This document shows, piece after piece, positions 8,780 through 17,289 of a DNA stretch of 64,000 nt. Under the pieces are notes generated by a model, which worked only from the letters and a program-made list of their open reading frames with translations, did no database searches and had not been told where the DNA came from. This DNA is from Paenibacillus sp. Lineage in GTDB: Bacteria > Bacillota > Bacilli > Paenibacillales > YIM-B00363. Where the stretch lies: NCBI RefSeq assembly GCF_035645195.1, contig NZ_DASQNA010000016.1:116757-180756 (forward strand), in the 5' to 3' direction. The stretch's first letter is position 1, and each line of letters starts with the position of its first letter. The position numbers and the translations under genes are program-made.

Positions 8780-8806
8780 TATTGTATGGGGGGACATCGT
8801 CTTTGT
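8780..8806 (-). promoter_or_regulatory. Sigma-K-like promoter
   Basis: On the minus strand AC-N16-CATACAATA matches the B. subtilis sigma-K pattern AC-N16-17-CATANNNTA; the -10 also resembles that of sigma-E. It reads toward the two poly-Glu genes. Confidence 0.45.
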
Positions 8807-8855
8807 TATAAGGTAAAAGCGTATTTATGCAGAATTGGTCTTTTGTACAAATACC

Positions 8856-9503
8856 TTACTTCCCGGTATCCTGAAGCTGCCCTAATGCAATCCCATCAAT
8901 TTCTGTACAGGAAAGGGAAGAAATACGGGTGCCATCGGATATGAACTTCACCTCTCCCGATGCTTCATCTACATGGATCAATTCGTTAACCTGGATGACC
9001 GTTCCTTTGGTGTAAATTGCGGACAATCGATAACGTGGGGGCAGATCCATAAGAACCCGGCAAAAGGTTTTCCCTTGATCACCGTTCTTTAAGACAGCAG
9101 GCTCTTCGTTTGGATCGACGTTGGAGTCAACCTGTACCGAAGGTTGATTTTCTTCCACCAGTTTAGGGTAAAGCTCAATCGGTTGCGGGGAGTAAGCTTC
9201 TTCTTGTGGAGAGTAAGTTATAGGATCCAATAATTCATTCGGTTGGTTCCTTCGTGACTTCTTATCCCTGCTGTATTTCCGCGGCGACTTCAGGGATTTG
9301 AATTTTCTGCGTGATCCAACAGGCCTTTTTCCATTTTCCTTTTTGTCGATTCTCCTTTCCCGCCTCCCCTTCCTTACAGCCTTACAAAGGTGATCCTGTT
9401 TGGAACAAAAACACTTGATTTTCTTCGTATTAATCCACAAATTCGGTATACGACCGACGGTACATATTGATAATTTAGGGCATCCAAGCCTTCTTTTTCC
9501 CAA
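8856..9503 (-). CDS. Basic protein with C-terminal copy of the poly-Glu-family core (paralogue 3)
   Basis: About 215 residues from the TTG at 9503, chosen because GGGAGG lies 7-8 bases upstream; the GTG six bases earlier is almost on top of that site. The N-terminal 45 residues contain five Cys (LGCPKLSIC, KCFC, HLC). Residues about 45-85 are extremely rich in Lys/Arg, followed by YSPQ-type repeats. The C-terminal 75 residues (LMDLPPRYRLSAIYTKG ... CTEIDGIALGQ) match the core of the two small neighbours but lack the glutamate tail. Basic/Tyr-Pro-rich composition with Cys is common in spore coat proteins. Family unknown to me. Confidence 0.75.
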   Translation of the reverse strand: MGKRRLGCPKLSICTVGRIPNLWINTKKIKCFCSKQDHLCKAVRKGRRERRIDKKENGKRPVGSRRKFKSLKSPRKYSRDKKSRRNQPNELLDPITYSPQEEAYSPQPIELYPKLVEENQPSVQVDSNVDPNEEPAVLKNGDQGKTFCRVLMDLPPRYRLSAIYTKGTVIQVNELIHVDEASGEVKFISDGTRISSLSCTEIDGIALGQLQDTGK

Positions 9504-9591
9504 ATCCACACCTCCCTTAACTCCCTAACATGATATGTATCCTGTATAAAAAAAGGGGGCCCATTTTTCCGAACTTTAGGAAAACCTGCAG

Positions 9592-9609
9592 TTACTTATG
9601 ATACGGTTC
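9592..9609. repeat. Copy of the rlmH 3' end (outer att-like site)
   Basis: On the minus strand this 18-mer reads GAACCGTATCATAAGTAA, i.e. Glu-Pro-Tyr-His-Lys-stop, the same peptide as the RlmH C-terminus at 17371-17388. It matches that site at 15 of 18 bases and the copy at 13636 at 17 of 18. It lies in a gap between divergent genes. Confidence 0.7.
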
Positions 9610-9662
9610 ACTGTAAAATCAAATTATAAAGAAAGGTACATCGATTCTGGGGGCAAGCAACG

Positions 9663-10613
9663 ATGAAATCATTAATAACACCGACGATTCCCGGTGGGAT
9701 CATAACCATGATCGTATTTAATCTAGATTATTTCCAATTCAATCTTGTCGAAAAATTCCTCCTGTTTGCGACTTTCGTCATTGTCCCTCTTGTGATATTA
9801 CTCTTGGGCCGTGACGAAAGGGACCAGCATCAACGGATAATGTATGTTGTTATTAAACTGCTTCAATTTCCAGCGGCGCTTCTTGCTTTAGCCTCCGTAA
9901 TGAGCAGTAAGACGTGGGGGCTGGGAAACACTGCATTACCAGGGCTTCTCTCCCTCGGGTGGTTGCTGTTTACCCTAATGCTCTGCATCTATGGCCTAAC
10001 CATGATTATGAACCACAAGGGAAGAACAGGAGAAATAGCGATCGGCGCGGGGCTCGTTTACTTTTTTATCGGAGGTTTCTGGTTCGCCCTATATCAGTTT
10101 CAACTCGACTTCTTTCAAGCTAATCCCGCAACGCACGCACTGAGTTCGGTCCATTTTCATTTCTCGTCTGCGATCGTTCCTATTTTTATCGGTGTACTGG
10201 GACGGGTCATGACGAAAAAAAGATGGTATCCTTGGGTCGTTGCCGCCGATCTCATCGGACCCATTCTAATCGCTGTCGGTATTATGTTCTCGAAACCGCT
10301 TGAGTATATTGGTGTCACCTTATTCGCCTGTAATATAACGATTTACACCACTTATCTCCTTGCTTACTTGAGGAAAGGCCCTCTGCACAGGAAAGCAACC
10401 TTCTTTTTATTTCTTTCCTGCATTGCTTTCTACACGATTGTCGTCCTTTCCATTAGCTATCCGTTACTGAAAAATGCGTTTTCCTTAACCATACTCGATT
10501 TTATTCCGATTTATGGTTTGCTGCATGCGTTTGGTTTTGTTCTTTGCGGACTGGTCGGATGGGTGTACATGATGGACTCTCTAGAGAAAAATCCGCATGT
10601 TTACGAGACATAG
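9663..10613 (+). CDS. YndJ-like polytopic membrane protein
   Basis: 316 residues, ATG start with a GGGGG-type site upstream. About nine hydrophobic segments span the protein. The motif VHFHFSSAIVPIFIGVLGR (about residue 160) resembles the His-containing THFHYA..P.F.GLLGR signature of the YndJ family (PF14158). Function of that family is unknown. B. subtilis YndJ is longer because of a C-terminal region absent here. It is followed after 140 bases by two DUF2935 genes on the same strand. Confidence 0.5.
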   Translation: MKSLITPTIPGGIITMIVFNLDYFQFNLVEKFLLFATFVIVPLVILLLGRDERDQHQRIMYVVIKLLQFPAALLALASVMSSKTWGLGNTALPGLLSLGWLLFTLMLCIYGLTMIMNHKGRTGEIAIGAGLVYFFIGGFWFALYQFQLDFFQANPATHALSSVHFHFSSAIVPIFIGVLGRVMTKKRWYPWVVAADLIGPILIAVGIMFSKPLEYIGVTLFACNITIYTTYLLAYLRKGPLHRKATFFLFLSCIAFYTIVVLSISYPLLKNAFSLTILDFIPIYGLLHAFGFVLCGLVGWVYMMDSLEKNPHVYET

Positions 10614-10755
10614 CACGGCGAAACAGTTCGGTGAGTCCCCCCTTCGTTCCCACCGGGTTTCACATTTTCAGTCGTTTCCGGAGCATACTTCCTGTTCCTT
10701 AGGGAAACCTGATTTCGTGGTCCTAAAATTTGGAATACGGGGTGAACTTACAACG

Positions 10756-11709
10756 ATGGAACCGCCTGTTCAAGAGGGGATGCCGGACACAGTCGAAGAC
10801 CCGGCTCGCTTTTTCCCGGAAAACCGCGTGTTGGAACCCTTGCCTCGTGCGGAGGTGGAACCCACTCAGGATGACTTATTCATGCGAATCAGCGGGGGGC
10901 GCAAATTGGCCGATTGGGAATTCGTGGAGCGTTCCCTTGAGGAGAACCGTTTCTGGATGCGGGTGATGATGGAGCATGCCTTCTTCCTAAAGATTACCTT
11001 ACCCAATGAAGCAACCGAATTTCTACAACTGGCCGAGGAATTCGAAGCCTCCTTCGCCAAACAGCTGCACCGTGCGCTTCACGAAACGCCTGCCAACCCG
11101 TCCGACGTCGAGAAGCTCAACCTCGACAGCATTGACTTACTCACTCGGGCTATGGAGTATAAGCAAAACGTGTTCTACCGCAATGTGAACGGCGATTTTC
11201 GCGGCATGAATTGGACCAAGACGGCAGAGCATATTCGGCGGGAACCGCTTTATGTGATCAAAACCCTCTTACGACTAAACAGTAAAGTCGAACGCCCGCT
11301 GATCGAGGAATTGGTGGAGGACAACGAGTTTTTCCTGAAAATCATGGCCGAGCATGGCGTATTCGCGCTGCACTTCCTTGACCCGGACGAGGACGATATT
11401 CTCGACTTGGCCCGATTAATGGGGGATAAATTTAAAGTATTGACCATGCAAGCCCGGAACTTGGAAATCGAGCCCCCATCGAAGACGGCGATTCTCTCCC
11501 AACTTACGATCTTCCGCGGGTCGACCCTGCTCTTCCACGGTCTTATGGAGGAAGTGCATCGCTTAACCCAAGAGAAAGAAATCCGGGGGGTCGCGGACCC
11601 CAACATCATTGGACATATCACCCGCGAAGCAGGGAAGTATCTAACCGTATTGGACCGTATGGAAGCGCGTATTAAAAATACCCCTATCCCGAGGAGGTAT
11701 GAACAGTGA
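10756..11709 (+). CDS. DUF2935 (haemerythrin-like) protein 1
   Basis: 317 residues from the ATG at 10756 with GGGGTGA upstream; an earlier start at 10597 would overlap the YndJ-like gene and lacks a ribosome-binding site. Two related helical units occur: EENRFWMRVMMEHAFFLK...LP (about 65-85) and EDNEFFLKIMAEHGVFALHFLDP (about 205-230). The ExxxWxxxMxEHxxF pattern supplies Glu/His ligands as in DUF2935 proteins, which are suspected metal-binding helical bundles. Its stop overlaps the GTG start of the next gene, so the two are translationally coupled. Confidence 0.85.
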   Translation: MEPPVQEGMPDTVEDPARFFPENRVLEPLPRAEVEPTQDDLFMRISGGRKLADWEFVERSLEENRFWMRVMMEHAFFLKITLPNEATEFLQLAEEFEASFAKQLHRALHETPANPSDVEKLNLDSIDLLTRAMEYKQNVFYRNVNGDFRGMNWTKTAEHIRREPLYVIKTLLRLNSKVERPLIEELVEDNEFFLKIMAEHGVFALHFLDPDEDDILDLARLMGDKFKVLTMQARNLEIEPPSKTAILSQLTIFRGSTLLFHGLMEEVHRLTQEKEIRGVADPNIIGHITREAGKYLTVLDRMEARIKNTPIPRRYEQ

Positions 11710-12587
11710 CGACCATCATATTGCCCCGATTCCTTCCGAAGCTCGGGTTACGTGAAGACCCCACGGATCCTACGGCGATATATTCGTTCCACGACAACAT
11801 CGAGGAGCATGAATCCACGACATTAAGCGATCAGGAATATATCGAGCGGTCGTTGGAAGAAAACCAATTTTGGCTGCGTATCATGATGGAACATTCCTTC
11901 TTTCTGCGGTCTGGGCTTCCGCCCGATGCGACCCGGTTGATTAAGCAGGCCGAACAATTCGAGATCGTGTTCGAGAAGCAATTGGACCTTGCTTACAAAA
12001 CCCCCGCCGACCCGCAGGAAATTAGCAAGTTGAATGAAGAAACGCTCGTCCTGACCCATAAGATTGCCCTGTTTAAACAAAATGTCATGGAGGAAACCCT
12101 CGGCAAACTGAGGGGGTTCAATTTCCCACTGCTGATTGACCATGTAAGAAGGGAAGCCATTTACTTTTTAAAAACACTTAAGCAAATCCAAAGCCGGCGC
12201 GAGCATCCCGTCACCGACGACGTGATCGACGAGAACATCTTCTTCCTGCAGATTATGGCGGACCATTCGAAGTTCATCGCCCATCTGTTGGACCCCCAAG
12301 AAGAATCGCTCATCAAACTGTCTCGCGACTTTGGGAAACAGTTCGACTTATTGGTGTACCAGGCCCGCAACTTAGATTTCGGTTCTCCGTCCACCGAGGT
12401 CATGCGCGATCAGTTGACTATGTACAAAGGCGCAGCTTTAGAGCTTCGTTCCTTTAAAGAACAGGCGACCAAATTGATCGAAGCCTGTCAGGTACGCAGC
12501 ATTATCGACCCGAAATTAGCTTCCCACGTCACCCGAGAAGCAGCTAAATTCCTCTCCATCATCGATCGATTGGAATCGCGCTTGTAA
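11706..12587 (+). CDS. DUF2935 (haemerythrin-like) protein 2
   Basis: 293 residues from a GTG overlapping the previous stop (GTGA), with GAGGAGG 8 bases upstream. The architecture matches the upstream gene: EENQFWLRIMMEHSFFLRSGLP in the first unit, DENIFFLQIMADHSKFIAHLLDP in the second, and a C-terminal HVTREAAKFLSIIDRLE helix. The pair is clearly a tandem duplication. Members are frequent in Bacillales, with links to sporulation or stress suggested but no established role. Confidence 0.85.
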   Translation: MTTIILPRFLPKLGLREDPTDPTAIYSFHDNIEEHESTTLSDQEYIERSLEENQFWLRIMMEHSFFLRSGLPPDATRLIKQAEQFEIVFEKQLDLAYKTPADPQEISKLNEETLVLTHKIALFKQNVMEETLGKLRGFNFPLLIDHVRREAIYFLKTLKQIQSRREHPVTDDVIDENIFFLQIMADHSKFIAHLLDPQEESLIKLSRDFGKQFDLLVYQARNLDFGSPSTEVMRDQLTMYKGAALELRSFKEQATKLIEACQVRSIIDPKLASHVTREAAKFLSIIDRLESRL

Positions 12588-12597
12588 TCGTGCTCGC

Positions 12598-12636
12598 TAA
12601 GTCTCCATTGAAATTTGGAGGCTTAGTTGCATTTTT
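12598..12636 (+). terminator. Terminator of the DUF2935 operon
   Basis: Stem TAAGTCTCC / GGAGGCTTA (one G-T) followed by a T-rich stretch ending T5, 11 bases after the second DUF2935 stop. Confidence 0.75.
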
Positions 12637-12685
12637 GCGCTTATTTGCGGACGTTCACCGCGCTACCCTGCCACACGTTCCGCCC

Positions 12686-12703
12686 TGATTTATGTTACGG
12701 CTC
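12686..12703. repeat. Degenerate copy of the rlmH 3' end
   Basis: TGATTTATGTTACGGCTC matches the copy at 9592 at 14 of 18 positions. Read in the same frame it gives Glu-Pro-stop-His-Lys, so it would be a decayed att-like site. It lies between the DUF2935 terminator and the broken nucleotidyltransferase. Confidence 0.3.
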
Positions 12704-12749
12704 TCCGCGCTGTTTATTACGGCAAGTGATTGTGGCCAATCTTCGTATT

Positions 12750-13492
12750 TCATCGCTTAATTTGCGATTGACAGGATACACTTCTTTCAATGAAATTTAA
12801 AATGCGAAGTGCCGATTCGGGAACACGATCATATCCCTGTACCATGTCTCCTACGATTTCTGCAAAACGAGGGTATCTTTGCTCCATCCGCCTCTCATTT
12901 CCGAACGGATCAGGGAAGTAATCCACCTCTTGCTCCAACAGATGGAGCACGGATAGAATATTGTCGACAGCATAACTTTGAACAAACCTCGTTGCGGATA
13001 GGCGCTCTCCCCTCGCATATCGGCCAAGTCCCACATACAAATTTTTTAAAGCTTCATTCAAAGGAAAGTCCAAGGAGTCCTTTTTTATGCTGGGGATCGG
13101 GTTGGAAGGTTTAGAAATCCCCGCATTGCTGTACAAGGGATCCTTCCACACGACCCGACCTTCCGTATAGGAGGCGTTCTTCAACTCCCATTCCTCGAAT
13201 ACCGCACATTCCCATAAATTCCGTCCTCGAACAAAACTTTATACCCTACATCAGAATTCCGAAAAGAATAGGCAAGGGGGTGAACTTCTTCGAGCCAATC
13301 TAACTGGTCGATATATCTTTCTTTCTGACCCGGCTTCACGATGACAAAGAAATCCAGATCCGAAAACTCATCCATCCGTTCTAACTCGATCCCAACGGAA
13401 CCGACTCCTAATAATAAAAGAACTCCTCCCTTGCGTTCGAGCGACTTGCCGATCTCGTCGAGCCGTTGCAACAGCAGTTCTGTTTTCGGCAC
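12750..13492 (-). pseudogene. Nucleotidyltransferase-fold protein, frameshifted
   Basis: The N-terminal part (from the GTG at 13492, AAAGGAGG 6 bases upstream) carries the nucleotidyltransferase motif GSVGIELER...FSDLDFFV. It ends prematurely at a TGA at 13181. The remainder continues in another frame to 12750 (KPSNPIP...LYVGLGRYARGERLSA.RFVQSYAVD). Around 13210-13220 the other frame reads ECAVFEEWELKNASYTEGR, joining smoothly to the second part, which implies loss of one base in a G run just after the GIYG codons. Intact relatives are single proteins of about 250 residues. Either a real pseudogene or a sequencing error. Confidence 0.75.
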
Positions 13493-13520
13493 ATGAATCC
13501 TCCTTTGGGTTTGAGAATGC

Positions 13521-13560
13521 AAAAAAGGGTCCAACCCACTTCTCAGCGAGGTTGAACCCT
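13521..13560 (-). terminator. Orphan terminator
   Basis: Stem AGGGTCCAACC / GGTTGAACCCT (one mismatch) with A6 on the left, i.e. a T-tract on the minus strand. It lies just upstream of the broken nucleotidyltransferase with no gene directly before it; the ietS-like gene has its own terminator. It may belong to a gene lost during rearrangement at the att-like site. Confidence 0.65.
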
Positions 13561-13635
13561 AAGGTTACATTGCCTTCATTTTCCTAATTTGAAATTATCA
13601 TGCCTTCTTATTGCTGTCAATCGTAAGACTTGCCG

Positions 13636-13653
13636 TTACTTATGGTACGGTTC
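13636..13653. repeat. Copy of the rlmH 3' end (inner att-like site)
   Basis: On the minus strand reads GAACCGTACCATAAGTAA (Glu-Pro-Tyr-His-Lys-stop). It is identical to the 9592 copy but for one synonymous base, and matches the genuine rlmH end at 14 of 18. It separates the IetAS-like pair from the outer cargo. Confidence 0.7.
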
Positions 13654-13673
13654 AGCGTAACGGGGGTAACGGC

Positions 13674-13702
13674 AAAAAAAGAACAACCCAATTAGGTTGT
13701 CC
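13674..13702 (-). terminator. Terminator of the ATPase-subtilase operon
   Basis: Stem GAACAACC / GGTTGTCC with a 6-base loop and T7 on the minus strand, 58 bases after the subtilase stop. Confidence 0.8.
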
Positions 13703-13760
13703 TTTCGAATCAATAAATAAAATAATCCGTAAATGGTTTTAAACTGTAACAACCGCAAAA

Positions 13761-16277
13761 TTAGACCCTTACCCTTGTTCTTGTTCTGATCCTTTGCTGA
13801 ATTTGTTCATACAGTTCTATTTCCTCGTCGTCTGCATTGAACGATATCACTAAAGCGTAACTTTGGTTATCAAGACCCTCAGGGTGTGGGTACTGTTCTT
13901 TTCCCGCAACAACAATTGTTATTGTTGGCTCCTCTTCCCCCTCAGGTACACCTAATAAATCCAAACCACCCTGTCTGCCTTTAACCCACCTTCTTAATTG
14001 TACAGTGGAATTCTGAACTGTTTGATACCCTGGTAAAAACTTGGTTTTACAGTTTTCAGGAACAACTGGGAGTTCATCGGGGTCACCATTTTGTCGCGTC
14101 CTCCTAAATTGTTCAATCTGTCCCGCAGTCAGTCCCTTATACACCTCAAACCAAAGCTTGTTTGCTGTGTAATCTTTACGGCTAAGTCTAACTGGAGGGT
14201 CATATGCCAGGCTTATAGAAATGCTTTTATTGAACCTCCCCCGCAAAAACTCAGGAGGTATTCTAATAGTATAGATATGGAATGAATTAAGAGGAAGCCG
14301 TTCTTCTGCAAATAAAGTTACACTATTTTTTCTGGACCATAATATCTCCTCTGAAGGGCGACCATAACCTATTAAACGAAGTACATACTCGGATTTTCGT
14401 GGTTGTTGTCTTGTATCGTTTTCATCGACTGCTTCACGAATCCAATTTTCAACATCGCCTGGTGTTTTTGCCGAATTAACAACCATTGCTCGAATCAAAT
14501 TTGAACTAGGAGCTCTATCTAGTTGTTCTTTCAATGTATTTTCGATAAGTGCACACAAATGAGTAATATGTGGAGCCGAGAAACTGGTACCAAAAAATCC
14601 AGCAAACCATCTACCGTCTTCAATCGAATGTCTCAATGATGGTTCTGCAATGTTAGGGTCATTTTTTATCCACCTTACATCATTAGCTGCTTGTTGTAAT
14701 ACAAAACTTCCCCCAGGTGCTACCAGATCCGGCTTTACTGCCCTATTTACTCCAAAACCGGCCCTTGTAAATGCTGATGGAGATTGAATCGGCGTAACTG
14801 ATATTCTTGGTAATTGCCCCATTGTCCTTACATCATTGCGCCTAGCTACGGCTCCAACAACTAAACAGATAGAAGCTGTCCCCGGGTCAATTAGTTTATG
14901 AGTAGAGGAAAATAGGTTATCCCTTACTTTTGCCGCTATTTCATCACGAGTATTGCCAGTTGGCAATTCCGGATTAATTACATTTCCAGCACTTACGACA
15001 ATTACGATATCCAACTCACGCGCAAGGTTGTCTAATGTCTCTGCCCAAGTAAACTGTCTTCCATCATTATAGATTTGATCGGTATTTCCAACTGATAGAT
15101 TGAATATTCGGCAACCACGTTCCCTGTGATAATACCTTATTGCTTCCTCCATTAGCATCTCCGGCCTTCTGTTTTCCGGGAAGACGGGGGTATTCCAGAC
15201 TGGGTCGTTCTTCATCACCTTAGCACTACAAATTCTTACTCTAGGGACCCATGCATTGTTTGAAATACATTTTGGAATATCACCATATACAACGATTCCA
15301 GCAACACCAGTACCATGACCATTAAGATCTGTGTCGGTCCCTTCACCTGTACCGAAATCATACTCTTCTAACACGATCCCATTACGAAGCAAAGGGTGTC
15401 CTGAAAAAACACCTGAGTCAATTACAGTCGCCAAAGGTACGTTATCATCATCTAGTGGCAAATTTGCTTGCTCTATATTTTCAGGAGGTGGACTGAATAT
15501 ATCGAAACTTTCTTCTTCACTAGGCTTTATTGGTAAATCAACTAGAGCTACAATATCTAGGTTTAGTAGCAATTCAAGTGCTTCCAAATTAACGCGTACT
15601 TTGCCAAGTAGTAAGCTAGGTGTCCTAAATAAATCTTGAATCAATTGTCCACCAATGTGGCCAATACTTTGTCTGAGTAACGATTCCGTTTGTGTTGCAC
15701 CGCGAGGTGTACCGTCGTACCATAAGTCAATATCAACAACAAAACTCTCATCTAAAGGGGGGCCATACAAAATTAATCTTTTTCCCTTTCTATCCTCTGG
15801 TTGAACATTTCTTATTAAATCAATCGAATCAAATAAATCCCTTCTTTGAGCATAAGGTAGGAACCCCCTCTGATGGGAGTCCATTTCGTACAATTGCTTC
15901 TCTCTTTGGAAGTTATCTAAACTCTCTAGTGTTGGAAACTGAATAAAAAGGCGGAAATTATCAGATTCCCCCTCACTTATTACCGTCTCTTCTACTATTG
16001 ATACATTAAAAGCCCTTATTAATGTCTCACGTTGATTTACCGTAAGAATCTTAAACTGTAATATTAGTAAAGTATCGGGCGTAATACCCAATAACCTTCT
16101 GTTTGTATTAATGGTTTCAAAAGCGGCATCAGCCTGCTCACTTAATGAACGCGAATGCTGAAATCTGTTGGCTCTAGGTTGTACCCTTGGGGCTCCTGGG
16201 AATTGCCTGCCTCTTAAATCCCTATTTATAGGTTCCCGAACAATTTCGATATGATTTAGAGTAGGTAAATCCGCCAT
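13761..16277 (-). CDS. ietS: Subtilisin-like serine protease, IetS-type defence effector
   Basis: 838 residues. The S8 catalytic triad is intact: Asp287 (ATVIDSG), His321 (GHGTGVAG), Ser565 (GTSFSAPH), with the oxyanion Asn in VSAGN near residue 432. No signal peptide is present, so it is probably intracellular, unlike secreted subtilases. The N-terminal 250 residues and C-terminal 200 residues are outside the protease domain. It begins 22 bases after the AAA ATPase gene and shares its terminator. An ATPase followed by an S8 protease is the composition of IetAS, an antiphage system found by defence-island screening. The gene is markedly A+T-rich compared with rlmH next door, consistent with horizontal acquisition. 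Confidence 0.85.
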   Translation of the reverse strand: MADLPTLNHIEIVREPINRDLRGRQFPGAPRVQPRANRFQHSRSLSEQADAAFETINTNRRLLGITPDTLLILQFKILTVNQRETLIRAFNVSIVEETVISEGESDNFRLFIQFPTLESLDNFQREKQLYEMDSHQRGFLPYAQRRDLFDSIDLIRNVQPEDRKGKRLILYGPPLDESFVVDIDLWYDGTPRGATQTESLLRQSIGHIGGQLIQDLFRTPSLLLGKVRVNLEALELLLNLDIVALVDLPIKPSEEESFDIFSPPPENIEQANLPLDDDNVPLATVIDSGVFSGHPLLRNGIVLEEYDFGTGEGTDTDLNGHGTGVAGIVVYGDIPKCISNNAWVPRVRICSAKVMKNDPVWNTPVFPENRRPEMLMEEAIRYYHRERGCRIFNLSVGNTDQIYNDGRQFTWAETLDNLARELDIVIVVSAGNVINPELPTGNTRDEIAAKVRDNLFSSTHKLIDPGTASICLVVGAVARRNDVRTMGQLPRISVTPIQSPSAFTRAGFGVNRAVKPDLVAPGGSFVLQQAANDVRWIKNDPNIAEPSLRHSIEDGRWFAGFFGTSFSAPHITHLCALIENTLKEQLDRAPSSNLIRAMVVNSAKTPGDVENWIREAVDENDTRQQPRKSEYVLRLIGYGRPSEEILWSRKNSVTLFAEERLPLNSFHIYTIRIPPEFLRGRFNKSISISLAYDPPVRLSRKDYTANKLWFEVYKGLTAGQIEQFRRTRQNGDPDELPVVPENCKTKFLPGYQTVQNSTVQLRRWVKGRQGGLDLLGVPEGEEEPTITIVVAGKEQYPHPEGLDNQSYALVISFNADDEEIELYEQIQQRIRTRTRVRV

Positions 16278-16299
16278 CTAATATCCCCCATTTAGTAAC

Positions 16300-17289
16300 T
16301 CATTGATTCTGCGCCTTTTTTCTGTCTGCTTCTTTACTCACTGCCCTATCTAGGTCAAACTTGGTATAATATGTCCTGCCTTCCATGATACACCTTTTCA
16401 ACACATTCTGACAAACTCGTTCAATGTCAGCTTGCGAATATCCGCATAGTTCATTAGAAAGTTCCACTAACTTTTGTTCTGGTCCTGCAAACCTGGAGAG
16501 TCTTGTTAACAATAGTTTATGGATACTATCTGCTGTCGGTAAATCAAACTTTATTATCTCTGTAAATCTCCGCCATAAGGCATGGTCCAGTACCTTTTCA
16601 TAGTTCGTTGCGGCTACAATAATTGATCTTCCAGTGAAATTGTCCATCAATTGTAGGAACGCATTTACTACTCTCTTTATCTCGCTATTTTCCCCATCAT
16701 CCGCCCTTGAACGACCAATTGCATCAAACTCATCAAAGAAGATAATCCATGAACCGCTACTCGCATAATCGAATATTTTCCTTATATTCGTGGATGTTTC
16801 CCCCAAGAATGAAGAAATAACGGCATCAAACCTGATATATAACAGTGGTAATCCTAATTCCCCTGCCAATGCCTCTGCAGTAATTGTCTTGCCACATCCC
16901 GGCGGACCATAAAAAAGTAATTTGTTATTGGGTTTTAATCCATTGCTCACTAATGCATCCCAGTGGAGATAGTCCTTTAATATATCCATTAAGTTCTCTT
17001 TAATGTCTTCGGCTACAATAAGATCGTTGAAGAACTTATCAGGAAATTTCACTTCAAACAGTGGTGCATTTTTATCTAGATCTTTTGGTTGAGTAGTTTG
17101 TAACACACTTATCGATTTAGGCTTAGATAGATGCTCACTATAAAGAATTCTTTTCAACTCATCTGCAAGAACAAGGTGATTTTTTTTTCTTTCTTCGTCA
17201 ATTATTAATTCTGCAGCTTTAATAAAGGACTCGTTATCATTGAATTTATAACTTCTAAAGAGTTTTTTTAATAGATCTGCACGGGCCAT
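16300..17289 (-). CDS. ietA: AAA ATPase, IetA-type defence ATPase
   Basis: 329 residues, ATG with AGGTGG upstream. A helical N-terminal region of about 90 residues precedes a complete AAA module: Walker A GPPGCGKT (128-135), Walker B IIFFDEFDAIG (Asp186/Glu187), sensor 1 Asn229 in AATNYE, and arginine finger residues Arg240/Arg241 (LWRRF). The C-terminal helical lid carries GYSQADIERVC. It is first in a two-gene operon with the subtilase and probably recognises or remodels a target and controls the protease. It starts only 82 bases from the end of rlmH, i.e. immediately inside the att-like site. Confidence 0.85.
   Translation of the reverse strand: MARADLLKKLFRSYKFNDNESFIKAAELIIDEERKKNHLVLADELKRILYSEHLSKPKSISVLQTTQPKDLDKNAPLFEVKFPDKFFNDLIVAEDIKENLMDILKDYLHWDALVSNGLKPNNKLLFYGPPGCGKTITAEALAGELGLPLLYIRFDAVISSFLGETSTNIRKIFDYASSGSWIIFFDEFDAIGRSRADDGENSEIKRVVNAFLQLMDNFTGRSIIVAATNYEKVLDHALWRRFTEIIKFDLPTADSIHKLLLTRLSRFAGPEQKLVELSNELCGYSQADIERVCQNVLKRCIMEGRTYYTKFDLDRAVSKEADRKKAQNQ

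Noticed and set aside
10597..10755. Upstream extension of the first DUF2935 gene
   Set aside because: It overlaps the end of the YndJ-like gene, lacks a ribosome-binding site and adds sequence unlike the family.
12809..13114. Plus-strand frame opposite the nucleotidyltransferase remnant
   Set aside because: Antisense to sequence with clear nucleotidyltransferase-family coding signal.
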